Shown in pieces: positions 19,208 through 27,821 of a stretch of 46,516 nt of DNA; position 1 is the first letter of the stretch, and the number at the start of each line of letters is the position of its first letter. The notes beneath the pieces are model-generated. The model was not told the origin of the DNA. It saw only the letters and a program-made list of their open reading frames with translations, and searched no databases. Both the position numbers and the translations under genes were made by a program. Location: assembly GCA_013216015.1 (NCBI GenBank), contig JABSOI010000047.1, positions 1 to 46,516 on the forward strand, read 5' to 3'. Origin of the DNA: Alteromonadaceae bacterium (GTDB lineage: Bacteria > Pseudomonadota > Gammaproteobacteria > Enterobacterales > Alteromonadaceae).

Positions 19208-19243
19208 AAAAACCGTCGATAATATAGTTTATCGACGGTTTTT
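19208..19243. terminator. Strong rho-independent terminator
   Basis: A 15-bp perfect stem (AAAAACCGTCGATAA and its complement) with a 6-nt loop; the arm ends supply T runs on both strands. It lies downstream of the barrel gene at 19480. The 345-bp gap it sits in (19135-19479) otherwise shows only a GACCCCACATG repeat end near 19316. Confidence 0.85.
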
Positions 19244-19479
19244 AATGGTGGTCTTATAAATAAATGTTGAACATTGAAATTGCTGTGCAAAAAAAAGATT
19301 ACGTTGCATTAGTCCGACCCCACATGTTTCTTGTTTAAATGTATTAGTGCTTAAATTAAATGAAACTTCAGATTTAGTTCATCAGATCACTTTATTAATG
19401 GATTTGGTATTAAAGTATCAAGCCCCGCACCATGAGGCTTGTTTTACATTGTGTTAAATGTGAATATTTTCAGACAACC

Positions 19480-19995
19480 TTAAAATGTGCCAATCCAACT
19501 TAAGCTAAAAAGGTCAGTCCCATCAAATGTTTCATAAGATGCTTCAATAGAATTTTTCTGATTAAATTTTAAACCAATACCCACACCACCACCTAGTTCC
19601 CATTCACTGTGACTCTCTTTATAATCTCCATCCTCAGCAGTAAACTTTGCATTTGCATATGAAGGGGCTAAATAAACATATAAATTTTCATTAAAATCAT
19701 TCTGAAGTCGAAAATCAATTGACATAAACCGTTCTAATTCAATATCAACTTTTTCTCCATACCCAACGTTAAATGCATCACCTTTTACTCCCTTTCCCAA
19801 GCGTATGCCAGGAATCCAATGTAATTTTTCTTCTGGTGTAAAATCATACCTTAAGTTCAATACCATGGCCCCCAAGTTCATATCTTGACCAAGCACCTCC
19901 TCTGACATATGTACATAACCCAATCCTCCTTCCCACTGAGCTGATGCAGTAAATGACATTGCGCCTAATAGTGACGCGATGATTAATTTTTTCAT
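19480..19995 (-). CDS. Small outer-membrane beta-barrel protein
   Basis: A 171-aa secreted protein: signal peptide MKKLIIASLLGAMSFTASA, then alternating hydrophobic/polar strands (WEGGLGYVHM, LGAMVLNLRYDF, ELGGGVGIGLKF) ending in a terminal aromatic strand FSLSWIGTF. This is the pattern of an eight-stranded OmpA/OmpX-like porin-family barrel. The role is unknown. The ribosome site AAGGAAG is well placed. Complete gene, apparently monocistronic, with a terminator downstream. Confidence 0.75.
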   Translation of the reverse strand: MKKLIIASLLGAMSFTASAQWEGGLGYVHMSEEVLGQDMNLGAMVLNLRYDFTPEEKLHWIPGIRLGKGVKGDAFNVGYGEKVDIELERFMSIDFRLQNDFNENLYVYLAPSYANAKFTAEDGDYKESHSEWELGGGVGIGLKFNQKNSIEASYETFDGTDLFSLSWIGTF

Positions 19996-20367
19996 GATGT
20001 TGTACTTCCTTTTACGTTTAATAAATGTTGTGTTTATTCATTAAAATATTCCTTCATGTGAAACTGATTAGCCGCCACAAAACTAAAATTTTGCGGACAA
20101 AAATTCTGCCTCATTGTTGCGGTAGTTTTTTTTCACTGAAGTATTGATTTGATTAAATTGATTAGTTTTTGATATTACCTCCTGTAATTACATCTATGTG
20201 CCCTTATTCCTTAAGGGGGTGTTTTTTTAAACTCTTTGATTATAGTTAAATCAAGGAACTATTTGTTTTATCTATATTTATACTAATTTGTGGATTCTTT
20301 GCATCATAAAAGCCGAAGTTGTTGAACACTCAAGTCGAAATTATTCCATTAATCAAAAAGGTCTGAG
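19996..20367. other. Gap between barrel gene and transposase
   Basis: AT-rich; contains the promoter region of the barrel gene. I see no gene, no clear palindrome and no REP-like sequence beside the transposase here. Confidence 0.4.
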
Positions 20368-21084
20368 CTATTGATTCATCAGCCCTTCTCTATATTTATC
20401 TGACGTCCTATCTCTACCTCTTTTTTCAGGTGATGACCTTCTACCTGTTTGTTGCTCTATCTGCTCTTTAAAAATGTTATTTCCTAAAACCCATGCTTTA
20501 TTCGTTGCATCTCGAATTTCTGTTAATTTTAAGTCTGGAATATGACTATTAAATAGCAAGCGATAAGCCTCTCTTCTACTTGCTGAATCTTTGCCAAGTT
20601 CTTTATAGCAACTATGCTCTGTTAACAATTTAATCTCTTTATATAACGCATTACTTTGATAACTAGACCATGGATATTCAGCTGGATGCGCTACCATATC
20701 GGCCCTTACTGGGTTAAGTTCAATATATCGACTGACCAATAAAAAATAAGACTCGCTATCTACTAACGTCGATTTATAACGCCCCTCCCAAAGAGTACCT
20801 GTGCGATTATACGTTTTATTGATATATCTAACGTAATACCTCCCCAAAGACTGCATCAGTTGGCTTATGCCAGTTTGCGTTTCTGGTGTCATCAATAAAT
20901 GAACATGATTTGTCATTAAAACATAGGAGTGAATGGCAACCCTATATTTCTTCGCATACTCTTTAAGCTTATCAAGGTAAACAATGTAATCTTGATGTGA
21001 AATGAAAGTTACTTGTCGATTATTACCTCGTTGTACCACGTGTTGTGGGACATTCGGGAGATTTAACCTTGGTAATCTTGGCAT
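20368..21084 (-). CDS. REP-associated tyrosine (Y1, HUH) transposase, RAYT family
   Basis: A 238-aa single-strand DNA transposase. The HUH metal motif is NHVHLLM (His60, His62). The catalytic tyrosine is most likely Tyr120 in SRYIELNPVRA, the signature of this family. An RGNNRQVTF strand precedes the core, and a basic tail follows (residues 200-238). RAYT proteins are single-copy, domesticated relatives of IS200/IS605 transposases that cut and join REP hairpins. The gene appears intact. A REPIN-like pair sits at 10713-10824, and GGGTCA-type hairpins occur at 14169 and 16961, either of which could be its substrate. Confidence 0.88.
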   Translation of the reverse strand: MPRLPRLNLPNVPQHVVQRGNNRQVTFISHQDYIVYLDKLKEYAKKYRVAIHSYVLMTNHVHLLMTPETQTGISQLMQSLGRYYVRYINKTYNRTGTLWEGRYKSTLVDSESYFLLVSRYIELNPVRADMVAHPAEYPWSSYQSNALYKEIKLLTEHSCYKELGKDSASRREAYRLLFNSHIPDLKLTEIRDATNKAWVLGNNIFKEQIEQQTGRRSSPEKRGRDRTSDKYREGLMNQ

Positions 21085-21169
21085 TTCACTATCTCAAAAG
21101 TATGGATTAAACAACTCTAATCTTTGTTTAGTCGTTATCAATTACTCTAACCCCTTTGGTCCCAACTTA

Positions 21170-21469
21170 TCACCGAGTCCATTCTAAAAATTTTGGTGGC
21201 ACTCCTTTTACCGTAATAAATCCTGTTATATATAGCACTGCTAATTGAAAGGCAATGCTTAACATAAAAAACGTTGGTTCGATGCCTTCAGCAATTGCTA
21301 CAAAGCAAATTCCAATCAGCCCAAGTATAGTTACAACCATAATAAAAGATGCACCTGCTCTTGTTAACACCCCAAGTTTCTTTGTTTCTTTCACTTTAAT
21401 CACCAAAATATCTAAAAGTTCTGTTAGCCGTAGTTCTAAGTAAGGCTCCTGTAAAGTTTCCAGTTTCAT
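21170..21469 (-). CDS. Small two-helix membrane protein, possible immunity protein of the Rhs tip
   Basis: A 99-aa protein with a charged N-terminus (residues 1-35, with LELRLTELLDILVIKVKET) and two hydrophobic helices (residues about 41-63 and 69-88). It overlaps the end of the Rhs C-terminal fragment by 74 nt in another frame and follows it directly, the usual place for an immunity gene of a polymorphic toxin. No family recognised. The long overlap could also mean that the toxin frame itself is shifted here. Confidence 0.45.
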   Translation of the reverse strand: MKLETLQEPYLELRLTELLDILVIKVKETKKLGVLTRAGASFIMVVTILGLIGICFVAIAEGIEPTFFMLSIAFQLAVLYITGFITVKGVPPKFLEWTR

Positions 21470-22067
21470 AAGCAGCAGTTATTGCAACACTATTAACAAC
21501 CGATGTATACCCCACATAGCCCATTGTTGCAGCCCTAGTTGATAAGTGTGCAGCAGGAGCAAAGCCGGTTCTAGCCCATTGCCCTATTGTCATACCTCCC
21601 CACCTATTAGCAACTTGACCTGATACCAACAATGAAGTAACTGTTTTATCAACACTTAAATGACCAAAGACTAAACTAGATTGCCCATAATTCTCCATAA
21701 CTTGCTGACCAAAAGACATATCAGTTCTGCCACCTGTAAAGTTAATCATTCCTTCAACAAAACCGTCTGAAAAGTCTGAACTTAAACCGTCAATAACAGC
21801 ATTATACCGCCATGAAACAGCCTCAGCTATTTTTTGTGCAAAAGACTGAATCTGTCCCCACTTCTTCTTAGCATAACTTTCACCATTGAACATTTGAGAG
21901 AAAGCGCCAGTGATAGCTCCATTAGCAAATTTTCCACCTGAAATAACAGAAGCTGTTCCACCAATTACCGCAGCAGTTACAACTCTAGCTCCTGCATTTT
22001 CAGGGGAATAACCAAACTTATCGAATATCGCTGGCTCAGGGCTTGATTGGGATTGAAGGCAACGCAG
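21396..22067 (-). pseudogene. Rhs-family protein, C-terminal tip only
   Basis: An open frame with no credible start. It reads FDKFGYSPENAGARVV, then a glycine/alanine-rich stretch to GGKFANGAITGAFSQMFNGE, which resembles the region between the Rhs core and the variable toxin tip. A unique segment of about 165 residues follows (from MFNGESYAKKKW, 21893) ending RTFRYFGD. The Rhs core with its PxxxxDPxG junction and YD repeats is absent, so this is a displaced or orphan tip. The 5' edge coincides with a decayed MITE-like sequence at 22038-22105, which may have mediated the deletion. Confidence 0.5.
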
Positions 22068-22105
22068 CTAGTGGTTTTAAACCATTTGAAGATGATCACC
22101 TATTT
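22038..22105. mobile_element. Decayed end of a TATACCC-family MITE
   Basis: Near-match to the minus strand of the element at 14318-14478. Shared blocks include GCTTGATTG, GGGATTGAA(A/G)GCAACG, TTTTAAA and a CATTTGAA-ATGAT-AC end. The terminal GGGTATA is lost. Confidence 0.5.
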
Positions 22106-22233
22106 AGTGCGATTGGTATGAGTTCTTTGTATTGAGTATACAAACGATAATTCACGCCTGCGGATACGCAAGGAAGTTTTATCTTGTTTGACCACATACA
22201 CTCAAAATATACATAACAAGATGTGAGACAAAT

Positions 22234-23859
22234 ATGACAAAGAATAAGCCAGAATACGATGTCATTATTATTGGTGCTGGTCACAATGGTTTAACTACGG
22301 CTGGTTACTTAAGCCGTGCAGGTTATAAAGTCAAAGTAGTTGAACAACGTGGTGTTGTCGGTGGTACGGCTATTACTGAAGAATTTCATCCCGGTTTTCG
22401 AAACTCAGTTTGTTCATACGTAGTTGGTCTGTTGAATCCTAAAGTTATCAAAGATCTTGAACTGAATAAATACGGCCTGGAAATTATGATACCAGAAGAA
22501 GACAGCGTATTTATTCCTAATAAAAAAGAAGGCTATCTATTAGTTACGAGTGATGAAGAAGAAATGTATAAACAAATAGAGGCCATTTCTCCACAAGATC
22601 ACGAAAACTGGTACAAATTACATGACATATTAGAACAATGTGCAGAAGTCGTGCGTGATATTGTTCTCGAAACTCCTCCCAATATGGGCGGTGGTTTGGG
22701 AGATCTGCTCAAATTAGGCAAGGTTGCCAATCGTGTCAGAAAACTTGATGCAAACGTACAACACTATTTTGCAAAAATGATGGTAATGTCAGTGCAAGAA
22801 TTTTTAGATGAATGGTTAGAAAGTGACGCATTAAAAGCGTCATTAAGTTCTACTTCATTTATCGGCACAATGGCTAGCCCCTACTCCTCTGGCACTGCTT
22901 ATGTGCTTTTACACCACTATTTTGGTGAAATCAACGGAGAAAAAGGTGCTTGGGGTCATGCTAAAGGAGGCATGGGTTCAATTACTCAGGCAATGGCAAA
23001 ATCTGCCGAAGCGTTTGGTACTGAAATTGAAGTTAATGCCCCCGTTAAACAGGTTATTATAGAAGACGGTGTTGCTCGTGGTGTTGAACTTGAAGATGGT
23101 CGTAAAATATACGCTAAAGTAATCGCCTCAAATACCAATCCTAAGTTACTTTTTAACAAGCTGGTGGCTCCTGAGCATTTAGATCCTGAATTTTTACGTC
23201 GAATGAACAATTACCGTTGCATCAGCGGTACTTTCCGTATGAATGTTGCAATAACAGAAATGCCGAAATTCACTTGTATTGCACATTTGCCACAAGAAGA
23301 ACAATCCTCCATTTTAAAAGGCATGGTGAGTTTAAGTCCAACCATGAAACACTATGAAATTGCCTTTAATGATGCTATCAGAACTGGCTGGTCGAAAGAA
23401 CCCTCATTAGAAATTTACATACCAAGTACATTGGATGACACTTTGGCACCTAAAGGTCAGCATGTAATGAGTTTGTTCTGCCAGCACTTTAATCCCAACT
23501 TACCTGATGGTTTAAGCTGGGATGATATTCGTGAAGAAGTTGCGGATCACATTATTGATCACTTGAATAGTTTCGCCCCGAACTTTAAAGCCTCAATTGT
23601 CGGACGCCAAATTAAATCACCTCTTGATTTAGAACGTGAATATGGCTTGATCGGCGGCGATATTTTTCATGGCGTATTAGCTTTTGATCAAATGTATTCC
23701 ATGCGCCCTACTTCTGGATATGCCGATTATCGTATGCCGGTACGTAATTTGTTTTTGTGTGGCTCTGGCGCTCACCCTGGAGGTGGAGTATCCGGATGTC
23801 CCGGTCACAATGCTGCCAGAGAAATTATTAAAGACTTTAAATGGCGAAAACTAGCTTGA
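22234..23859 (+). CDS. FAD-dependent oxidoreductase, phytoene-desaturase/PYROXD2-like
   Basis: A 541-aa flavoprotein. The N-terminal dinucleotide-binding fold has VIIIGAGHNGLTTAGYLSRAG (GxGxxG, residues 10-30) and the following E-R-RGVVGGTA motif. A C-terminal FAD-binding segment has LFLCGSGAHPGGGVSG near residue 505. The length and motifs match the CrtI/PYROXD2 group, whose substrates are often unknown. The downstream gene, 47 bp away on the same strand, encodes a GcvT-like folate protein. This suggests oxidation of an N-methylated amine with transfer of the one-carbon unit to tetrahydrofolate; that is inference. No carotenoid genes are nearby. Confidence 0.85.
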   Translation: MTKNKPEYDVIIIGAGHNGLTTAGYLSRAGYKVKVVEQRGVVGGTAITEEFHPGFRNSVCSYVVGLLNPKVIKDLELNKYGLEIMIPEEDSVFIPNKKEGYLLVTSDEEEMYKQIEAISPQDHENWYKLHDILEQCAEVVRDIVLETPPNMGGGLGDLLKLGKVANRVRKLDANVQHYFAKMMVMSVQEFLDEWLESDALKASLSSTSFIGTMASPYSSGTAYVLLHHYFGEINGEKGAWGHAKGGMGSITQAMAKSAEAFGTEIEVNAPVKQVIIEDGVARGVELEDGRKIYAKVIASNTNPKLLFNKLVAPEHLDPEFLRRMNNYRCISGTFRMNVAITEMPKFTCIAHLPQEEQSSILKGMVSLSPTMKHYEIAFNDAIRTGWSKEPSLEIYIPSTLDDTLAPKGQHVMSLFCQHFNPNLPDGLSWDDIREEVADHIIDHLNSFAPNFKASIVGRQIKSPLDLEREYGLIGGDIFHGVLAFDQMYSMRPTSGYADYRMPVRNLFLCGSGAHPGGGVSGCPGHNAAREIIKDFKWRKLA

Positions 23860-23906
23860 TCCTAGATACAGGATTTACTTAAATAACAAAAACAATAGAG
23901 AAAACT

Positions 23907-25103
23907 ATGACAAATTCTATTAAAAAAAGTGTTTTATGTGACTTAGTAGCCCGCCACAGTAATTTTGATTTTGATGAACATATGGCCACCATGGCCCGTG
24001 AAGATTTTGATGTATGGAACGGGTTTTGTTTACCAATGCACTATAGCGATGCTGGGCTAGAATACAAAACTCTGCGTAGTAGCTGTGCAATTTTTGATGC
24101 ATCTCCGATGAAGAAATATCGTATCAAGGGGCAGGATGCAGGGAAATTTCTAGACAGAATATTAACCGCCCCCGTCAGCCAAGTTCCGGCAATGAAAGCC
24201 GCATACGGACTTATTTGTGATGAAGACGGTTATCTTATGGATGATGGCATAGTGAACAAATTAGCCGATGACGATTATCAGCTTTTAATTACAGAGCAGG
24301 ATCTGGACGAGCACTTTTCTAAATACAATGATTTTGGTGATTTAACCATAGTTGATGAAACAGCTTTATCAGCGGGTTTGGCATTTCAAGGACCAAAATC
24401 TTGTGAGGTTTTGCTTCAGTTCGGATTTGAGGGTGTCGAACAATTAGCCCCTTTTGAGTTGAAATATTTTAACTTGTCTGGTCATCAAATTCTGGTTGGC
24501 CGCCTTGGATTTACTGGTGATTTAGGCTATGAATTATGGTTTAACCCAGAGGCTATCCAAGTTATTGCCCAAGCTGTCGATGATGCAGAAAATGCACTTG
24601 ATATTAAAATACTTGGCTACGGTTTAACGGTAGTAAACATATGTCGATTAGAAGCAGGCATGATAGTACCGGGTTGGGATACTTCAGGAACATTTGAAGA
24701 CCTACAAGATGAACGTACTCCTTTTGAGTTAACTTTAGGTTGGAACGTAAAATTAGCTAACGACACTGACTTTGTTGGCAAAAAAGCATTAACAAAACTT
24801 AAAACCCAAGAGCCGCGTTTTAAAATGAAGGGAATTAAAATATCACAATCATGTGCCCTTGAAGATGGTCAGGAACTATTTGCAAATATTGATGGTGTAA
24901 CCTTTAAAATAGGCAAGTTGCCATCAATTGTCTGGCATGAAAACGAAAATTACTGGCTGGGCTTTGCTTCAATAATATCCGACTGTGCAAGCATCAAAGA
25001 TATTTTTGTTGTGTGCAATGAAACTACAAAATCAATAAAGGGTGAAATATGTAAAATTCCATTTATTGATTTAGCGCAACGCAATCAAGTGCCAGCGATA
25101 TAG
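23907..25103 (+). CDS. GcvT-like aminomethyltransferase-family protein
   Basis: A 398-aa protein of the tetrahydrofolate-binding GcvT/DmdA/dimethylglycine-oxidase C-domain type. Visible features are EYKTLRSSCAIFDASPMKKY near residue 50, the conserved LAFQGPKS, the glycine-rich RLGFTGDLGYELW (residues about 195-207), RLEAGM near residue 251 and the C-terminal barrel with DFVGKKAL. It probably works with the flavoprotein upstream as a two-gene unit. It is not the glycine-cleavage T protein itself, since no gcvH or gcvP is present. The substrate is unassigned. Confidence 0.82.
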   Translation: MTNSIKKSVLCDLVARHSNFDFDEHMATMAREDFDVWNGFCLPMHYSDAGLEYKTLRSSCAIFDASPMKKYRIKGQDAGKFLDRILTAPVSQVPAMKAAYGLICDEDGYLMDDGIVNKLADDDYQLLITEQDLDEHFSKYNDFGDLTIVDETALSAGLAFQGPKSCEVLLQFGFEGVEQLAPFELKYFNLSGHQILVGRLGFTGDLGYELWFNPEAIQVIAQAVDDAENALDIKILGYGLTVVNICRLEAGMIVPGWDTSGTFEDLQDERTPFELTLGWNVKLANDTDFVGKKALTKLKTQEPRFKMKGIKISQSCALEDGQELFANIDGVTFKIGKLPSIVWHENENYWLGFASIISDCASIKDIFVVCNETTKSIKGEICKIPFIDLAQRNQVPAI

Positions 25104-25145
25104 TTAGTGATATTTAATTAAGTTTATTCACACCGTATCGGTTCA

Positions 25146-25199
25146 AATCTGATCTTGTAGTTTAAGGTTTTAGTTTAAGGTTTTAGACCAGATCAGATT
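25146..25199 (+). terminator. Possible terminator after the oxidoreductase/GcvT pair
   Basis: Inverted repeat AATCTGATCT/AGATCAGATT with a 34-nt loop that contains a 13-bp direct duplication (TAGTTTAAGGTTT). No T run follows, so termination is uncertain. Confidence 0.35.
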
Positions 25200-25267
25200 G
25201 GACAATCTACTATTCCATTTTACTATGAATGTCTTGGAATTAGCGTTATTTTGTTCTGAAATATACA

Positions 25268-25309
25268 AAAGGCAAGATCTGGCCCCTCAAAGGCAAGACC
25301 CTACCCCTC
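25268..25309. repeat. Two 21-bp direct repeats related to the GGGTCA family
   Basis: Tandem copies beginning AAAGGCAAGA and ending CCCCTC, differing at four positions. The GGCAAGA-CCC content is reminiscent of the hairpins at 14169 and 16961. They mark the edge of the higher-GC Amt-like gene. Confidence 0.5.
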
Positions 25310-25319
25310 GGACAGGCTC

Positions 25320-26705
25320 CTAGACGGAATCTGGTTTGGATGAAGCCGTTTCCGCGCAAGGTTCGACATCCGGCTCGATATCCCAGTAGAGCTTGTCAAG
25401 GCCTATGGCCTGGTCTTCTTCTGACACCTTCATACCGATTGTGTGTTTGAAAATAAATGCCAATACCAAGGCTGTCACAACACCCGTGCCAATACAAACC
25501 AGAGCACCGACCGCCTGCATCATCAAACTGATTTCTCCGTGCTGAAAGGCGTAAGGACCCTCCTCGATGCCCAGCCAACCGCCGCGTGGCGTTCCAGAGT
25601 GGAGCAGTCCAACCATGAGCAGGCCATAAGTGCCAACACCAAGAAACAGCGGGATCAGTTTATGTTCATCTATTTTCAGCTTATGCAGATATTCATAAAC
25701 CGCATAGGCAATGAAAGGTGCGCCCATCGCAACCAAAAACATTTGCCACGGGACGTAAACATCAAAACCACTGGCCCCTGAAACATAGCCAGCGAACGGA
25801 CCCATTGTGAGGTATTCCATCTTGCCTTTTTTATAGGCAATAATTGCACCTGTGATGGCGCCACCAGCCCAGGCGGCCCCGTAGTTATTGAATGTAATAC
25901 CCACACTCGTGTCTGCCATGGTGACGCTCACCGCATAGGCACCGGGGTCGAAGAAAAACAGGCAGGCCATGATCACCATTGGCAGTGATGCAAAGATTAC
26001 AAAAACTCCAACTACCGTAAGCCCCAGACTAACAGGGCGATATTGAGACACTTTTGGGTGCGCCGAGAACACGCCGGGACGCGGACCCAGCATGGGTACA
26101 AACACCAACGCCATGCCAGCAGGTAGCAGGTATACAAAGCCGACGCCGAAAAAGTCATGGAATCCCAAATTGGTCAGTGGACCCACAGAGCCCCAGGTCC
26201 AATAGGCTACAAATCCGAATACAATTGTAGTGACAAAACAGGTGATGTAGAAGGCGGATGGCTTCATGCGTTCCGCGACCGCAAAATGCAGCAGGATGTT
26301 TGTGATACCAGCAAATGTGGCAATAAAGAATATGAAAATCTGGTAATTGTTAATACCCGGGAACACCGCTGGATCCACGTTTTGTGCGAGCGAGTTCGCC
26401 AGCACACCACCGGCCCACCAGTCCCTGATGGAGTCGGCCATGGTGCCACCAGCCATAATGTAATATTGGGATGCCCAAATGGCAAAACCAATTAGAAAGA
26501 AGGTGGCAAAGCCAATGAAAAAGCCGACCAGTTTTTCAATGGTGGAATTAAAACCACTGCGTCTTCGACTAGCGCCAACGTCTATAAGAAGCAGTCCCAC
26601 AACAACAAAAAGCGCGCTTATCACACCGGAAGCGTAAACAATGTTTTGCACAAGCTGATTTACACTAACCTGCTCGGCAAATTGGGTTGATAGATCTAAC
26701 GACAT
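25320..26705 (-). CDS. Divergent ammonium-transporter (Amt/MEP/Rh) family protein
   Basis: A 461-aa protein with about eleven transmembrane helices. The Amt layout is clear: DFFGVGFVYLLPAGMALVFV corresponds to the canonical DFAGGTVVHI region, LGPRPG to the following loop, NYGAAWAGGAITGA and a later KIDEHKLIPLFLGVGTYG to the second-His region. Both positions that normally carry the twin pore histidines appear changed (Tyr in FVYLL, Leu in FLGVG), by eye alignment. ATG at 26705 was chosen because AGGGAA lies just upstream; a longer frame would begin at 26762 without support. The gene is visibly richer in G and C than its neighbours, which fits recent acquisition. The transported substrate may not be ammonium. 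Confidence 0.72.
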   Translation of the reverse strand: MSLDLSTQFAEQVSVNQLVQNIVYASGVISALFVVVGLLLIDVGASRRRSGFNSTIEKLVGFFIGFATFFLIGFAIWASQYYIMAGGTMADSIRDWWAGGVLANSLAQNVDPAVFPGINNYQIFIFFIATFAGITNILLHFAVAERMKPSAFYITCFVTTIVFGFVAYWTWGSVGPLTNLGFHDFFGVGFVYLLPAGMALVFVPMLGPRPGVFSAHPKVSQYRPVSLGLTVVGVFVIFASLPMVIMACLFFFDPGAYAVSVTMADTSVGITFNNYGAAWAGGAITGAIIAYKKGKMEYLTMGPFAGYVSGASGFDVYVPWQMFLVAMGAPFIAYAVYEYLHKLKIDEHKLIPLFLGVGTYGLLMVGLLHSGTPRGGWLGIEEGPYAFQHGEISLMMQAVGALVCIGTGVVTALVLAFIFKHTIGMKVSEEDQAIGLDKLYWDIEPDVEPCAETASSKPDSV

Positions 26706-27155
26706 AAATATTTCCCTATTATTGATTTTATTATGGTCAGGACACCAGCGGTTCGGCCCCATATTTCTGCATCGTATTCAAGCCATGCATTCCCTGATTT
26801 TCGAATATATGACAAAAAAGCAGCAGTTGTAGAACAAGTGAGCATTAATTAAACAACACTGTAAACTAAAAGTAAATAAGATTGAAAATTTTAACTTTGT
26901 TTTCAATAGATTATATGATCAATTTAACGATTATTTTACTCAAGGCATTTTTTTTCATGGTATATATTGGACTTTGCTTGAAATTATGAAGAGCCCTACA
27001 ACTATTAGTGAGGTATTTAAAAATTTAACCAATGCACAGCTGGGGGCGCCTATTAATCAACCATAACTTATTAGTAAACATCCAATAAAAATAAATATTT
27101 AACTTAATCTGATTTAATTTTAATGTGACCTCAATTATGTGATGACTACCAGGAT
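26706..27155. other. Gap upstream of the Amt-like gene
   Basis: Contains the Amt-like promoter region. A plus-strand frame from 26842 to 27066 (75 codons, no early start codon, with FNRLYDQFNDYFTQGIFFHG) has protein-like composition and could be a gene remnant, but I recognise no family. Confidence 0.3.
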
Positions 27156-27293
27156 TTAAGCTACCGACATAAAGATTTTGCAGACCGGTTCAATCACATG
27201 ACTGGTATCTTTCCAGACTTTTCGCAGATATAGGACGTCGCCCGCTTTGACTTCGTATTCACTTCCATCATCGCCGTACAGTTTATTATTCAA
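27156..27293 (-). pseudogene. C-terminal remnant of a small cupin protein
   Basis: An open frame of about 45 codons without a start: LYGDDGSEYEVKAGDVLYLR, then KVWKDTSHVIEPVCKIFMSVA and a stop. The pattern (G-D-V-x-x-x-x-K-x-W-K, then EPVxKxF) matches the last strands of DUF861-type cupins. It is GC-rich like the neighbouring Amt-like gene and may have come with it. Confidence 0.5.
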
Positions 27294-27821
27294 TTATCAA
27301 AGATAACATTTTTTTATTAAGTATTTAATAACACCTTTAGGTTAGGTTTAAGCTAATGTAAGTTAAAGAAATATTATTAATAGTGGATGTCGGACTAGCA
27401 ACACGGCTGGAGTCGCGCCTTTAATTTTATTTAACTTGACCCCAATCATGCAATACACAATTTGCTTAAGTACATAAGTCTCTTGTAGTTAACAATGCCA
27501 AGGTAATCGTTGTAGAAACACATAAACTAACGAAGGAGTGTGGCCCACCAAATCAGACAAGAACGACGAAATAACTAAGCATTTGATCGCAAAATTGTCG
27601 ATATTATTCAAAACATCTTTAGAAATGCAACTGACCACCAGAGGTTATTTTCAACCCAACTTAACTATTTAACTTGTTGATTTTTATGCTTTCAGCTAAA
27701 AGTCAGTTATTTTTCAGGTTAAATTCATGTATTAACCTAGATAAATACTCAAACTGGCCATTCGAAATAAAGAACTTCTTTTTTTGTTAAAAGTTCTAAA
27801 GAAAACCTTATAGGAAAAATA
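27294..27821. other. Gap upstream of the esterase homologue
   Basis: AT-rich; a TTGACCCCA repeat-family end lies near 27438. Short frames around 27500-27680 are not assignable. The esterase promoter is presumably close to its start. Confidence 0.35.

Noticed and set aside
22030-22134. Plus-strand C-terminal gene remnant (GLIGIEGNAASGFKPF…)
   Set aside because: The DNA matches the MITE-like element at 14318-14478, so the apparent peptide is repeat sequence, not a gene.
26706-26762. Longer N-terminus for the Amt-like protein
   Set aside because: The extra 19 residues are polar and not Amt-like; the ATG at 26705 has a good ribosome site.
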